Shown: piece after piece, positions 38,309-47,450 of the stretch
Layout: each line of letters begins with the position of its first letter
Numbering within the stretch: the stretch's first letter is position 1
Position numbers and translations under genes: made by a program
The notes under the pieces: model-generated
Seen by the model: the letters and a program-made list of their open reading frames with translations, nothing else
Told to the model about the DNA's origin: nothing
Databases searched by the model: none
Assembly (NCBI GenBank): GCA_934486895.1
Contig: CAKSQZ010000001.1
Span: forward strand, 62,001 to 126,000
DNA length: 64,000 nucleotides
Direction: 5' to 3'
Source: an uncultured Eubacteriales bacterium
Lineage (GTDB): Bacteria; Bacillota; Clostridia; Oscillospirales; Acutalibacteraceae

Positions 38309-39880
38309 GTGAATTTATTTGTCTTATCTCTTGCAGTCGCGTTTGCACTTATTCCGACTGTGTTTACAATAACTCCGCAGTTTCATATTCTGCAGCAGAG
38401 CTCTTATTTCAACAGTCGATTTTTCGACTATCTGAAAGGCAGGCTCAAGCAGTCGAGCATTGTTTCGTCGATCATCGCGTTCGCGCTCGCGGCTTTGTGG
38501 TTGGTCGCGCCGATAGCTGCGGCTGTCTGCATAGCGCTCACAGGAGCAGTCCGTGCGCTGCACGCTGTTTATGTGATAACCGGAGTTAAGAAAAAGCTCG
38601 TTTACACGGGCAGAGTCAAGCGAATGTATTTCACACACATTCTGTTAATTGCAGTGATCTATGCGCTGTGTTATATCGACGGGTTTGCGCCGTTCGGTAT
38701 TTTTCTATCGGCTCTGATCACAGCGTTTATCCCGTTTTGGGCAATGGCTGTGAACCTTGCAAACGCGCCGATAGAACATCTTTTGAAATACGGTTATACC
38801 AAAAGCGCACTTAAAATACTGAAAAATCATTCCCCGATGAGGATAATCGGCATCACGGGAAGCTACGGTAAGACGAGCACCAAGCATATTTTGGGCAGGA
38901 TCTTATCGGAGAAATACAATGTGACGATAACCCCCGGCGGTTTCAACACGCCAATGGGTGTTGTCAGAACGATCAGGGAGAACCTGAAGCCCGACAGTGA
39001 GATATTCATTGTTGAAATGGGTGCTAAAAAGGTCGGCGATATTAAGGAGATATGCGATCTTGTCCACCCGAAGGACGGTATTATAACTTCGATCGGTCCT
39101 CAGCATCTCAACACATTCGGCTCGATCGAAAATGTTGTGTCTACCAAGTTTGAGCTTGCGGACGAGGTTAAAAAGAACGGCGGCAAAGTATATCTTAATC
39201 TCGATAATGAGATGATAAAAAGAAAAGCCGGCGAGTATGATTCGCAGGGCTACGGCGCTTATGATAAAAGCGGCAGGCTTTTTGTCGAAAACATGAGCTG
39301 TGACAGAAACGGCCTTAAATTCGACGCTTTGGCGGACGGCAGGAGAATATCGCTTTCTTCCCGACTGCTCGGCACTCACAATGTGCAGAATATCTGCGCG
39401 GCGGTGCTTATGGCTGTCGATCTCGGGCTTTCGGATAAGGACATTGCTTATGCGGTGCGTATGCTCACACCTATCGCTCACCGCCTTGAGATGAAGCCGT
39501 TCTTCGGCGGCGCTGTTCTGATAGACGACGCTTACAATGCAAATCCCGACGGCTGCATGAGAGCCATGGAAGTCATCGAATCGTTTGCTCCGATGAAGCG
39601 CATTGTTGTGACACCGGGGCTGGTCGAGCTGGGCGAGCGTGAATACGAATGTAATAAAGCACTCGGCAAAAAGGCGGCTGAGTGCGCCGACATTCTTGCG
39701 TTTGTCGGCAAGGAGCGGTCGATCCCGCTTGTTGAGGGCGCAAAGGAAGCCGGTGCGGACGACGATAGGATCAAGGTGTTTAAGACATTTAACGACGCCG
39801 CAGAATGGCTCAGAACAGTCTGCGACAGCAACACGGCGGTCATTTTTGAAAACGACCTGCCGGATAACTATGCAAAATAA
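38309..39880 (+). CDS. Membrane-anchored Mur ligase (MurF-like)
   Basis: 523 aa. The first ~155 residues contain about four hydrophobic segments (VLSLAVAFALIPTVFTITPQ, SIIAFALAALWLVAPIAAAV, HILLIAVIYALCYIDGFAPF, IFLSALITAFIPFWAMAVNL). The remainder is a Mur ligase: ATP site GITGSYGKTSTKHIL (~181-195), GGFNTPMGVVRTI, IVEMGAKKVGDI, GTHNVQNICAAV, IDDAYNANPDGC and TPGLVELGEREYECN. MurF joins D-Ala-D-Ala to UDP-MurNAc-tripeptide; the next gene encodes a D-Ala-D-Ala ligase family enzyme, supporting that pairing. GTG start at 38309 after AAAGGAAA. A canonical soluble MurF may exist elsewhere; the membrane part would place the step at the membrane. Confidence 0.87.
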   Translation: MNLFVLSLAVAFALIPTVFTITPQFHILQQSSYFNSRFFDYLKGRLKQSSIVSSIIAFALAALWLVAPIAAAVCIALTGAVRALHAVYVITGVKKKLVYTGRVKRMYFTHILLIAVIYALCYIDGFAPFGIFLSALITAFIPFWAMAVNLANAPIEHLLKYGYTKSALKILKNHSPMRIIGITGSYGKTSTKHILGRILSEKYNVTITPGGFNTPMGVVRTIRENLKPDSEIFIVEMGAKKVGDIKEICDLVHPKDGIITSIGPQHLNTFGSIENVVSTKFELADEVKKNGGKVYLNLDNEMIKRKAGEYDSQGYGAYDKSGRLFVENMSCDRNGLKFDALADGRRISLSSRLLGTHNVQNICAAVLMAVDLGLSDKDIAYAVRMLTPIAHRLEMKPFFGGAVLIDDAYNANPDGCMRAMEVIESFAPMKRIVVTPGLVELGEREYECNKALGKKAAECADILAFVGKERSIPLVEGAKEAGADDDRIKVFKTFNDAAEWLRTVCDSNTAVIFENDLPDNYAK

Positions 39881-39900
39881 CTTAAAAGGGGTATGAAACT

Positions 39901-41097
39901 ATGAAGACAAATGTGGGTGTATTTTTCGGAGGCCGCTCTGTCGAGCATGAAGTCGCGGTTATTTCCGCCGTGCAGGCGATGATGAGTATTGATAAGGAAA
40001 AATACGATGTGACTCCGATCTACATAACGCATGACGGCGAGATGTATAGCAGCGAAGTGATGAAGGATATCAACGAATTCAAGAATATTCCCGCTTTGCT
40101 CAAAAAGTCAAAGGAAGTCACCTTTGTGAAACGCGACGATAAGTTTGCAATGATCGAGCTCAAAGGCGGACTTTTCAAGAAGCCGCTTTGCAGCATCGAT
40201 ATTGCTTTCCCGATAGTCCACGGCACAAACTGCGAGGACGGCTCGATCGTCGGCTGGTTTGAACTGCTCGGTGTGCCTTATGTCACCTGCGATGTAGTTT
40301 CGGCGGCTGTCGGTATGGATAAAGAGCTTTTCAAATGTGTGCTGCTTCAAAAGGGTATTCCCACACTGCCCTGCGTCAGCTTTTTCTCAAAGCAGTGGGT
40401 CAATGAAAACGAAGCGCTTATGAAAAAGATCACCGAGAATATCGAGTTCCCGATGATCGTCAAGCCCGCAAACCTCGGCTCTTCGGTCGGTATCCGAAAG
40501 GTAAAGGACGAGCAGGAGCTGCGTGACGGTGTTGAATACGCGATGCGTTTCGCGGGCAAGATACTTGTTGAGCACGCGGTCGAGCATCTGCGCGAGCTTA
40601 ATTGCTCGGTGCTCGGCGACTGTGACGATTGCGAGACTTCGGTTATCGAAGAACCGCTTATGAGCGGCGATATCCTTTCGTATGACGATAAATATAAAAA
40701 TAAGTCTAAGTCCAAGGGCGGTAATAATTCGGGCGAGAGCGGTATGGCTTCTCTCAAACGCCGTATTCCAGCTGATATTTCCGATGAGATAAAGGCTCAG
40801 GTAGAGAAGTATTCCAAGGAAACCTTCACAGCGCTCGGCTGCAACGGAGTTGTCAGGATAGATTACCTGTACGACACCGCAGATGAAAAAGTTTATGTTA
40901 ACGAGATAAACACCATTCCCGGCTCGCTTTCATTTTATCTTTGGGAGCCTCAGGGCCTTAAATACCGCGATCAGCTCACAAAGATGATCGAGCTCGGATT
41001 CAAACGCGCACGCACAAGAGATAATCTCGCATTTTCATTCGAGACAAACATCCTTTCATCGGGCGGCGCATTCGGCAAAGGAGGAGCAAAAAAATAA
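39901..41097 (+). CDS. ddl: D-alanine-D-alanine ligase family protein
   Basis: 398-aa ATP-grasp ligase. N-terminal GVFFGGRSVEHEVAVISAVQ, central FPIVHGTNCEDGSIVGWFEL, ATP-binding FPMIVKPANLGSSVGIRKVK and C-terminal INTIPGSLSFYLWEPQGLK are diagnostic. The omega loop keeps SYDDKY, the Tyr-type expected for dipeptide rather than depsipeptide formation, but carries an insert of ~16 residues (KNKSKSKGGNNSGESGMASL). It should make D-Ala-D-Ala for the MurF-like enzyme encoded just upstream. Its stop overlaps the next start by one base (TAATG). Confidence 0.9.
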   Translation: MKTNVGVFFGGRSVEHEVAVISAVQAMMSIDKEKYDVTPIYITHDGEMYSSEVMKDINEFKNIPALLKKSKEVTFVKRDDKFAMIELKGGLFKKPLCSIDIAFPIVHGTNCEDGSIVGWFELLGVPYVTCDVVSAAVGMDKELFKCVLLQKGIPTLPCVSFFSKQWVNENEALMKKITENIEFPMIVKPANLGSSVGIRKVKDEQELRDGVEYAMRFAGKILVEHAVEHLRELNCSVLGDCDDCETSVIEEPLMSGDILSYDDKYKNKSKSKGGNNSGESGMASLKRRIPADISDEIKAQVEKYSKETFTALGCNGVVRIDYLYDTADEKVYVNEINTIPGSLSFYLWEPQGLKYRDQLTKMIELGFKRARTRDNLAFSFETNILSSGGAFGKGGAKK

Positions 41098-41783
41098 TGG
41101 CTAAAAAGGTCAAGCTTCGTGACAGGCAGCTTCCCGTTTACACAAAAGGCGAAGAGATCTTTAATATGGTTTCGCATATTGTCGGCGGCGCATTCGGCAT
41201 TATTGCACTTGTGCTGTGCGTTGTCGTTGCGGCACTCAACTCGAACGGCTGGGGCGTTGTATCGGGCGCGATCTACGGCGCAACTATGATCGCGCTTTAT
41301 ACAATGTCGAGCGTGTATCACGGATTGAAGCCAAATCTTGCGAAAAAGGTATTCAGAGTTATCGATCATTGCACGATCTATTTTTTGATAGCCGGAACAT
41401 ACACGCCTATCGCTATCGGCGGCAGGATAAGGGAGGAAAACCCTGTTTTGGCTTGGGTGATGTTCGGAATTGTCTGGGCCTGCTGCGCGGTGGGAGTGAC
41501 GCTCACCGCGATCGATCTTAAAAAGTATCAGGTGTTTTCGATGATCTGCTATATCATCATGGGCTGGCTCATTGTGTTTATGATAAAGCCTGTGCTTGAG
41601 ATAATGCCGCTTCCCGCGTTTATCTGGCTGCTTGCGGGCGGCGTTTCCTACACGGTCGGCTCGGTGCTTTACGGTATAGGCAAGAAGCATAAATGGATGC
41701 ACTCGATCTTTCATCTGTTTGTGCTGCTCGGAAGTATATTGCAGTTTGTTTGTATACTGTTTTATGTTATGCCCCAGGGCTAA
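41097..41783 (+). CDS. trhA: Hemolysin III family membrane protein (TrhA/YqfA)
   Basis: 228-aa protein with seven hydrophobic segments of the hemolysin III/PAQR family. Conserved motifs are FNMVSHIVGGAFGIIALVLC, YTMSSVYHGLKPNLAKKVFR, DHCTIYFLIAGTYTPIAI and the terminal His pair KWMHSIFHLFVLLG that, with the earlier His, forms a metal site. It is thought to influence membrane fluidity rather than to be a toxin. Translationally coupled to ddl through TAATG. Confidence 0.92.
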   Translation: MAKKVKLRDRQLPVYTKGEEIFNMVSHIVGGAFGIIALVLCVVVAALNSNGWGVVSGAIYGATMIALYTMSSVYHGLKPNLAKKVFRVIDHCTIYFLIAGTYTPIAIGGRIREENPVLAWVMFGIVWACCAVGVTLTAIDLKKYQVFSMICYIIMGWLIVFMIKPVLEIMPLPAFIWLLAGGVSYTVGSVLYGIGKKHKWMHSIFHLFVLLGSILQFVCILFYVMPQG

Positions 41784-41801
41784 AACAAAGGAGAGTTTAA
41801 A

Positions 41802-42326
41802 ATGACGGACAAAAAGAAAAAAGGGTTTATCGGTGAATTTAAAGAGTTTATAATGCGCGGAAATGTTATTGATCTTGCTGTCGGCGTTATTATCGGTGCG
41901 GCTTTTCAAGGCATCATCAACTCGCTTGTTAAGGATTTGATCAATCCCCTGCTCGGAAAGATATGCGGCGGAATCGATTTTTCAAATCTGTTTATTCCGC
42001 TCTCACAGATACCTGCCGGCGCGGATCAGTCGCAGCTTTCTTCCCTTGGATATGTGCGCGACACGCTCGGTCTGCCGGTGTTTGCCTACGGCTCGTTTAT
42101 AACCGCTGTTTTAAACTTTCTTATAATGGCGCTCGTTATTTTCTGCATGGTGAAGCTGCTCAATCGTCTGCACGATGTCAGTTTCTTTAAAAAGCCGCAG
42201 GAAAGCGGCGAAGAGGAATCAGAGCCGCAGAACAAGGAATGTCCGATGTGTTTATCGGAGATCCCTTATCACGCAAAGAAATGCAAATTCTGCGGATCGG
42301 ATCAGCCGGAAGAAACAGAAGAATAA
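41802..42326 (+). CDS. mscL: Large-conductance mechanosensitive channel MscL with C-terminal zinc ribbon
   Basis: 174 aa. The N-terminal ~125 residues are MscL: FIGEFKEFIMRGNVIDLAVG, VIIGAAFQGIINSLVKDLIN (TM1) and FITAVLNFLIMALVIFCMVK (TM2). After an acidic linker there is a four-Cys ribbon, CPMCLSEIPYHAKKCKFCGS. The channel opens under hypo-osmotic shock to release solutes; the ribbon is a common add-on in clostridial MscL, of unknown purpose. Last gene of the plus-strand run. Confidence 0.95.
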   Translation: MTDKKKKGFIGEFKEFIMRGNVIDLAVGVIIGAAFQGIINSLVKDLINPLLGKICGGIDFSNLFIPLSQIPAGADQSQLSSLGYVRDTLGLPVFAYGSFITAVLNFLIMALVIFCMVKLLNRLHDVSFFKKPQESGEEESEPQNKECPMCLSEIPYHAKKCKFCGSDQPEETEE

Positions 42327-42341
42327 TGATCAAATTAAAAA

Positions 42342-42371
42342 AAAAACAGAGCTTTAAAAAGCTCTGTTTTC
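42342..42371. terminator. Bidirectional terminator between mscL and the ABC exporter
   Basis: AAAACAGAGCTTT-AA-AAAGCTCTGTTTT with A- and T-runs on both sides. Confidence 0.85.
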
Positions 42372-45300
42372 TTATTCTATTGATTTTAGCGACTGCGCCA
42401 TATCTATACGATCGATCTTCCTTATCATAAACAGCATAACGATCACTGCGAAAACAAATGTCAGCACGATCGAGAGAATATAGCTTCCCCATGCGATACG
42501 CACATTGAAAGCGACCTTGTCTATATCGATCTGCGACATCACAAATGCATGCAGCAGCTTTCCGAGCAGCAGTCCGAGCAAAGCGCCGATAGCTGTGAGC
42601 GCATAGTTTTCGCTGAAAACATAGCCGGCTGTCTCGGTTTTGTAGAAGCCGAGCACCTTTATAGTGGCGATCTCTCTTATCCGCTCGGTTATATTTATAT
42701 TTGTGAGGTTATAGATAACGACAAATGCCAGTGCGCCGGCACACGCGATTATCAGCAAAACTATATAATCCATACTGCTGAGCATTTTTGCCACACGGTC
42801 GCGAATATCGGAATTGACAGTGACATTGATAACATCATCATCGCCGAGCAGTCTTGCGGAAACCGCATGGACATCGGCATTATCTGTTTTATCGGCATAA
42901 GCGGTTTTGATTTCGGGAGCATATTTAAAGCCGCTGCTCAGGCTTTGATATGTCGTGTAGACATAGGTATCGACATAGTTCTCACAAATATCCGACACCG
43001 TCAGCGGACACTGTTTGCCGTCGCTGTCGCACACGGTGACAGTGCTTCCCTTTTTGAGTCCGAACTTATCGGCAAACTTGCGGCTTATGACCGCCTGCCC
43101 GTCCGATGGATACACAACGGCACGGCCATCGTTGATAAGGTTCACAAACCGTGTTACCGAATCGTCATCAGGTGCCACTACTATTGCCGAATGAAAACCG
43201 TTGTCGGTCTTTATATCATAGGTCAACGAATGAAGAAATGTTATATCACCGATACCGTCGATGCTCTCGATCGCTTTTTTTCGCTCGGGCGTGACGGCTT
43301 TTGAAAGCGTCACCGAATAGTCGAAGGTCTGAACATTGCCGAACTGATACTCCCCTATCTTCTGAATAGAATCGCGAACGCCGAGCCCTGTGACGAGCAG
43401 AGCCGTGCACCCTGCGACGCCGAGCACCATCATTATAAACCGCTGACGGTAGCGCACCATGTTGCGTATCGACACTTTTCTGAGGAAGCCGAGCCGTTTG
43501 AAAACCGCTGTGTTTTCAAACAAAAGCCGCTTGCCGCTTTTCGGCGTTTTCGGGCGCATTATCTGCGCTGCGGATTCGTTTAATGTGCCGATACTCGAAA
43601 GCACCGTTGTTCCGACTGTGCATAAAAGCGAGATCACAAGCAGTATTCCGCCCGTGAGCCAATCGAAGTTCAGCACGATCGGCGCAAAATTGTAGATAAC
43701 GCCGTAGGCGAACCATATAACTTTCGGAAACAGCACCGAGAAGCCGAAAAAGCCTATCGTTGCGCCGATAATTCCTGCGGCGGCAGCATAAATGATATAT
43801 TTTGAAAGAATAGCATATTTTGAATAGCCGAGCGCTTTCATTGTTCCAATATCGGTGCGCTGTTCCTCGACCATTCTTTTCATTGTTGTCATGCACATAA
43901 GCGCCGCAACAAGGAAGAAAAACACCGGAAAAACCGCGGCGATTCCGTCTACAATAGCAGAATCACTCTCAAAACTGACATAACCGACATTTGTATCTCT
44001 GCCGAGCGTGTAGCTTTGCGGGACTTTAAGATCATCTATATCCTTTTTCGCTTTATCAAGCTTTGTTTTAGCGTCATCGAGTTTTTTCTGTGCATCGGCA
44101 AACTTGCTTTCAGCCTCCGCCTTTTTGGACTCAAGCTCTTTTTTGCCGCTTTCAAGCTGAGCCCGTCCATCATCAAGCTTTGCTTTTGCAGAGTCTAACT
44201 TTTGCTTTGTTTCGCGGAGAGTTTTCTCGGTCTTTTTAAGCTCCGGCTCCTTTTGTGTGAGTTCCGATTTTTGCGCTTCAAGCTCCTTTTGCTTTTGCTC
44301 GAGTGATGCTATCTGCGATTTAAGCTCCTCGATCTGCACGGCTATCGAGCCGTCCGGATCGGGCAGGATAGATAGTCCTCCGATGCTTGTATTTATCAGC
44401 GAAATGCCCGCTTTCGTTTGGGAGATACCGTCGTCGAGAGCCGATAATCCCGAAGAATACTGAGAATACGCATCGTCATACTGCTTTTTGCCGTTCTCGT
44501 ATTCTTTAAGACCGCTCTCATAATCGCTTTTGCTTGTCTGCAGCTGAGACTCGGAATCCGAAAGCTTTTTCTGCGCCTTTTTTATTTCATCTTCGGCAGA
44601 CTTTTTCTCGTCTTTATACTTCTTTAAATTATCCTCATATTCCTTGTAGTTCTCGTTGTATTTATCGTTCGCAGTCAGTTTAACGCTCTTATAGCGATCA
44701 TTTGCAAGCTTTTCAGAGAGCTTTTTTGTCTGCGGTTTTGTTTTAGCGATATAATCATCATATTCATCGGAATAAATGCGGCTTTTGTTATTTAGTTTTA
44801 GATATATCTCGGTGTAATACTCCGATGTGAATGCTTTATCATCAGTGTAGATAAAAGCGGAAACAGTGCCGTTGCCGAGCTTCGATGTGCCTCGCTCGTA
44901 GTTCAAATAAACGGGAGAATCCGCAATTCCGACGATCTTAAACTGCCGCACGCTGAATGAGTCGAGCGTGTCCTTATCATTGGTGTCCGCAATGACAAGG
45001 GTTTTTCCTATTGCATCTTCGCCGTTATATCCGGCGTCTGCCACACATTCGTTTTCATTTTCAGCGAGTCTGCCGGCTTTAAGGCTTAAAGTGTTGATGC
45101 TCTTGCCCTGCGAGCAGACCTTCAAAACCGATTCGTTATCGCCGTTTTTAAAAACTGCGTCGCACGAGAAAGCTCCCTCAGCCGATAAAACATTCCGGTC
45201 GGCTTTTGCAGACGCTACGCTTTCATCATCAAACCCGAGCGTGTTCATCAGCTTATAATCATAAAAGCAATGCTGATGATAATAGTTATCTGCTGTGTCT

Positions 45301-45434
45301 GTCATATCCTCGAGCATGACATTCAGTCCCGAATAAAAGCCGACGCCGAGCGCGATAATGCAGGTTATCGACACAAATCTGCCGAAGCTGTGCCTTATCT
45401 CGCGAAGTGCGGTCTTTAAAAGAGTTTTGTTCAT
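42372..45434 (-). CDS. FtsX/MacB-type ABC exporter permease with long coiled coil
   Basis: 1020 aa. One N-terminal membrane helix (FVSITCIIALGVGFYSGLNV) is followed by an extracytoplasmic domain, then a Lys/Glu-rich coiled coil at roughly 255-475 (YKDEKKSAEDEIKKAQKKL, LRETKQKLDSAKAKLDDGRA), a cluster of three helices with FtsX signature VEEQRTDIGTMKALGYSK, a second extracytoplasmic domain, and a final three-helix FtsX unit (ITERIREIATIKVLGFYKTE). Such permeases couple ATP hydrolysis to mechanical work on envelope substrates rather than classical transport. It forms a pair with the ATPase 9 bp upstream. Cargo unknown. Confidence 0.9.
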   Translation of the reverse strand: MNKTLLKTALREIRHSFGRFVSITCIIALGVGFYSGLNVMLEDMTDTADNYYHQHCFYDYKLMNTLGFDDESVASAKADRNVLSAEGAFSCDAVFKNGDNESVLKVCSQGKSINTLSLKAGRLAENENECVADAGYNGEDAIGKTLVIADTNDKDTLDSFSVRQFKIVGIADSPVYLNYERGTSKLGNGTVSAFIYTDDKAFTSEYYTEIYLKLNNKSRIYSDEYDDYIAKTKPQTKKLSEKLANDRYKSVKLTANDKYNENYKEYEDNLKKYKDEKKSAEDEIKKAQKKLSDSESQLQTSKSDYESGLKEYENGKKQYDDAYSQYSSGLSALDDGISQTKAGISLINTSIGGLSILPDPDGSIAVQIEELKSQIASLEQKQKELEAQKSELTQKEPELKKTEKTLRETKQKLDSAKAKLDDGRAQLESGKKELESKKAEAESKFADAQKKLDDAKTKLDKAKKDIDDLKVPQSYTLGRDTNVGYVSFESDSAIVDGIAAVFPVFFFLVAALMCMTTMKRMVEEQRTDIGTMKALGYSKYAILSKYIIYAAAAGIIGATIGFFGFSVLFPKVIWFAYGVIYNFAPIVLNFDWLTGGILLVISLLCTVGTTVLSSIGTLNESAAQIMRPKTPKSGKRLLFENTAVFKRLGFLRKVSIRNMVRYRQRFIMMVLGVAGCTALLVTGLGVRDSIQKIGEYQFGNVQTFDYSVTLSKAVTPERKKAIESIDGIGDITFLHSLTYDIKTDNGFHSAIVVAPDDDSVTRFVNLINDGRAVVYPSDGQAVISRKFADKFGLKKGSTVTVCDSDGKQCPLTVSDICENYVDTYVYTTYQSLSSGFKYAPEIKTAYADKTDNADVHAVSARLLGDDDVINVTVNSDIRDRVAKMLSSMDYIVLLIIACAGALAFVVIYNLTNINITERIREIATIKVLGFYKTETAGYVFSENYALTAIGALLGLLLGKLLHAFVMSQIDIDKVAFNVRIAWGSYILSIVLTFVFAVIVMLFMIRKIDRIDMAQSLKSIE

Positions 45435-45443
45435 CTGCCCCTC

Positions 45444-46145
45444 CTACCACTCGATCTGCTCGATCGGAGTCGGATCGTTGTTAAGTTCGACGCCTGTTAC
45501 AGTGCCGCTTTTAACATGGATAACACGGTCGGCCATAGCGGTGAGTGCGGTGTTGTGGGTAATGATAACAACAGTCATTCCGGTTTTCCTGCCGGTGTCG
45601 GACAGCAATTTTAATATCTGCTTGCCCGTAACATAATCGAGTGCGCCTGTCGGTTCGTCGCAAAGCAGCAGTTTCGGGTTTTTGCAGAGTGCTCTCGCTA
45701 TTGCGACACGCTGTTGCTCGCCGCCCGAAAGCCCTGCGGGAAAGTTGTTCATTCGCTCTGACAGCCCGACATCGCAAAGCGTTTGCTTCGGATCGAGCGG
45801 ATTTTCGCAGATCTGACTGCTCAGCTCGACATTTTCGAGTGCTGTGAGGTTTTGAACGAGATTGTAAAACTGAAAAACAAAACCTATATCAAAGCGGCGA
45901 TATGTTGTGAGTCTGCGTTTGTTATAGCTTGATATATCCTCACCGTCGATCAGAACGCTGCCCTTTGTGAGTGTGTCCATTCCGCCGAGGATATTGAGAA
46001 GAGTTGTTTTGCCGGCGCCGGATGCTCCGACTATAACGCAAAGCTCGCCCTTTTCTATCTCGAATGATGCACCGTGAAGCGCATTTATTTCCACCTCTCC
46101 GGCAATATATGTTTTATACACATCTTTAAACTCAACAAACGCCAT
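45444..46145 (-). CDS. MacB/LolD-type ABC ATPase
   Basis: 233 aa with Walker A VGASGAGKTTLLNILGG, signature LSGGEQQRVAIARALC, Walker B LLLCDEPTGALD and H-loop VVIITHNTALTA; FVFQFYNLVQNLTALENVE is typical of the MacB/LolD subclass. It powers the large FtsX-like permease encoded directly downstream. The intergenic space to the sirtuin gene (46146-46224) holds no clear terminator. Confidence 0.93.
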   Translation of the reverse strand: MAFVEFKDVYKTYIAGEVEINALHGASFEIEKGELCVIVGASGAGKTTLLNILGGMDTLTKGSVLIDGEDISSYNKRRLTTYRRFDIGFVFQFYNLVQNLTALENVELSSQICENPLDPKQTLCDVGLSERMNNFPAGLSGGEQQRVAIARALCKNPKLLLCDEPTGALDYVTGKQILKLLSDTGRKTGMTVVIITHNTALTAMADRVIHVKSGTVTGVELNNDPTPIEQIEW

Positions 46146-46224
46146 CTATGCCACTCCCTTGTGTTGTTTTCTTTAATTGTACCATAATAACGATGAAAAA
46201 TTATGAAATTTCGGTGAATTTCAT

Positions 46225-46947
46225 TTACCGTACTTTGATCTGTCCGAGAGTTTCGCCCACCTTGCCGCGGATCACAAGATCCGCGCGGTTATCAAGCGGG
46301 GTTGTATCACGGTTTATAAGCACAAGATGCTTACCGCCGAAGTAATCGACCATGCCTGCCGCCGGATATACCGAAAGCGAGGTGCCTGCGACTATCATGG
46401 TGTCTGCCTGCGAAATAGCGCGGACAGCCGCGTTTACAGTCGCGCTCGGAAGCTGCTCTTCATAAAGCACAACATCGGGCTTGATAACTCCGCCGCACTC
46501 GCAGGTCGGCACGCCGCTGCTTTTCAGAATGTCCTGTGCGGTGTAAAATTTACCGCAGCGCACACAGAAATTGCGGTGGATACTTCCGTGCAGTTCATAC
46601 ACGGTTTTCGAGCCTGCGGCAGTGTGCAGTCCGTCGATATTCTGGGTCACAACAGCACTGAGCCTGCCCGATCCTTCGAGCTCGCAGAGCTTTAGGTGTG
46701 CAGCGTTCGGCTTTGCTGTCAGGCAAAGCATTTTATCTCTGTAAAATCGGAAAAACTCATCGGTGTGGTGCACAAAATATGTGTGGCTCAGTATCGTTTC
46801 CGGCGGTACGGAATATTTTTGATTATAGAGTCCGTCCTGCGAGCGGAAATCCGGTATGCCGGACTCGGTAGAAACACCTGCTCCGCCAAAGAAAACAATG
46901 TTTTTTGAACTGTTTATTATCTCTTGAAGTTGCTCTGTTTTATCCAT
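46225..46947 (-). CDS. cobB: NAD-dependent protein deacylase (sirtuin, CobB/SrtN type)
   Basis: 240-aa sirtuin. The NAD-binding FFGGAGVSTESGIPDFRS, TQNIDGLH, catalytic His in ELHGSIHRNFC, four zinc Cys (CVRCGKFY and CECGG), GTSLSVYPAAGMVDYF and LINRD are all present. It removes acetyl or other acyl groups from lysines of metabolic enzymes. The ATG at 46947 (MDKTEQL) has AGAGG upstream; the longer frame is not supported. Confidence 0.93.
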   Translation of the reverse strand: MDKTEQLQEIINSSKNIVFFGGAGVSTESGIPDFRSQDGLYNQKYSVPPETILSHTYFVHHTDEFFRFYRDKMLCLTAKPNAAHLKLCELEGSGRLSAVVTQNIDGLHTAAGSKTVYELHGSIHRNFCVRCGKFYTAQDILKSSGVPTCECGGVIKPDVVLYEEQLPSATVNAAVRAISQADTMIVAGTSLSVYPAAGMVDYFGGKHLVLINRDTTPLDNRADLVIRGKVGETLGQIKVR

Positions 46948-47003
46948 AATTATCGCCTCTTTTCTCGATAATACCACTTTTCCGAAAGTTTTTCAAGCGA
47001 AAA

Positions 47004-47029
47004 GAAGCTCCCTATTCAGGGAGCTTGTT
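47004..47029 (-). terminator. Terminator of dnaG-rpoD-rrf2
   Basis: AAGCTCCCT / AGGGAGCTT 9-bp stem with TTCTTTTCG following on the minus strand; the rrf2 stop codon (47012-47014) lies inside the hairpin. Confidence 0.7.
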
Positions 47030-47449
47030 TGTTTGTTTTTTTGAATTATACATTTCGTGAGAACCTGCAAATGTTACAGAACCGAACTTTTTCTGAATAT
47101 CCGCCGCGACCTCATTATAAAGACGGTGGAAATAGCAGGTGCAATCGCTCGGATGGTCGCACTTATAGTCGCTTTGCTGGCAGCGGCTGATAACAAGCGG
47201 CCCCTCAATAGTCTCTATAACTCTGAGGAGCGTTATCTCATCGGGCGGCAAAGCGAGCTCATAGCCGCCGCCGACGCCTTTAAACGACCTCACAAGCCCC
47301 TCGGCGGCAAGTTTGCGAAGTATCTTCAGTGCAAACCGCTGAGTGACGCCTGTTTTTTCGGAGATACTGCCCGCGTCGAGCCGACAGCCCGAATCGGCAA
47401 GGCACTGGACTATCCTCACTGCATAATCGGTTTCAAGATTTATTTTCAT
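47012..47449 (-). CDS. Rrf2-family transcriptional regulator
   Basis: 145-aa winged-helix regulator. INLETDYAVRIVQCLADSG, SISEKTGVTQRFALKILRKL and FKGVGGGYELALPPDEITLL are typical. Residues 90-105 contain four Cys (C90, C97, C103, C105) at the place where IscR/NsrR hold their Fe-S cluster, so it may sense redox, iron or NO. The ATG at 47449 lies one base after the rpoD stop, so it is the third gene of dnaG-rpoD-rrf2. Target genes cannot be seen from here. Confidence 0.88.
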   Translation of the reverse strand: MKINLETDYAVRIVQCLADSGCRLDAGSISEKTGVTQRFALKILRKLAAEGLVRSFKGVGGGYELALPPDEITLLRVIETIEGPLVISRCQQSDYKCDHPSDCTCYFHRLYNEVAADIQKKFGSVTFAGSHEMYNSKKQTNKLPE

Positions 47450-47450
47450 A

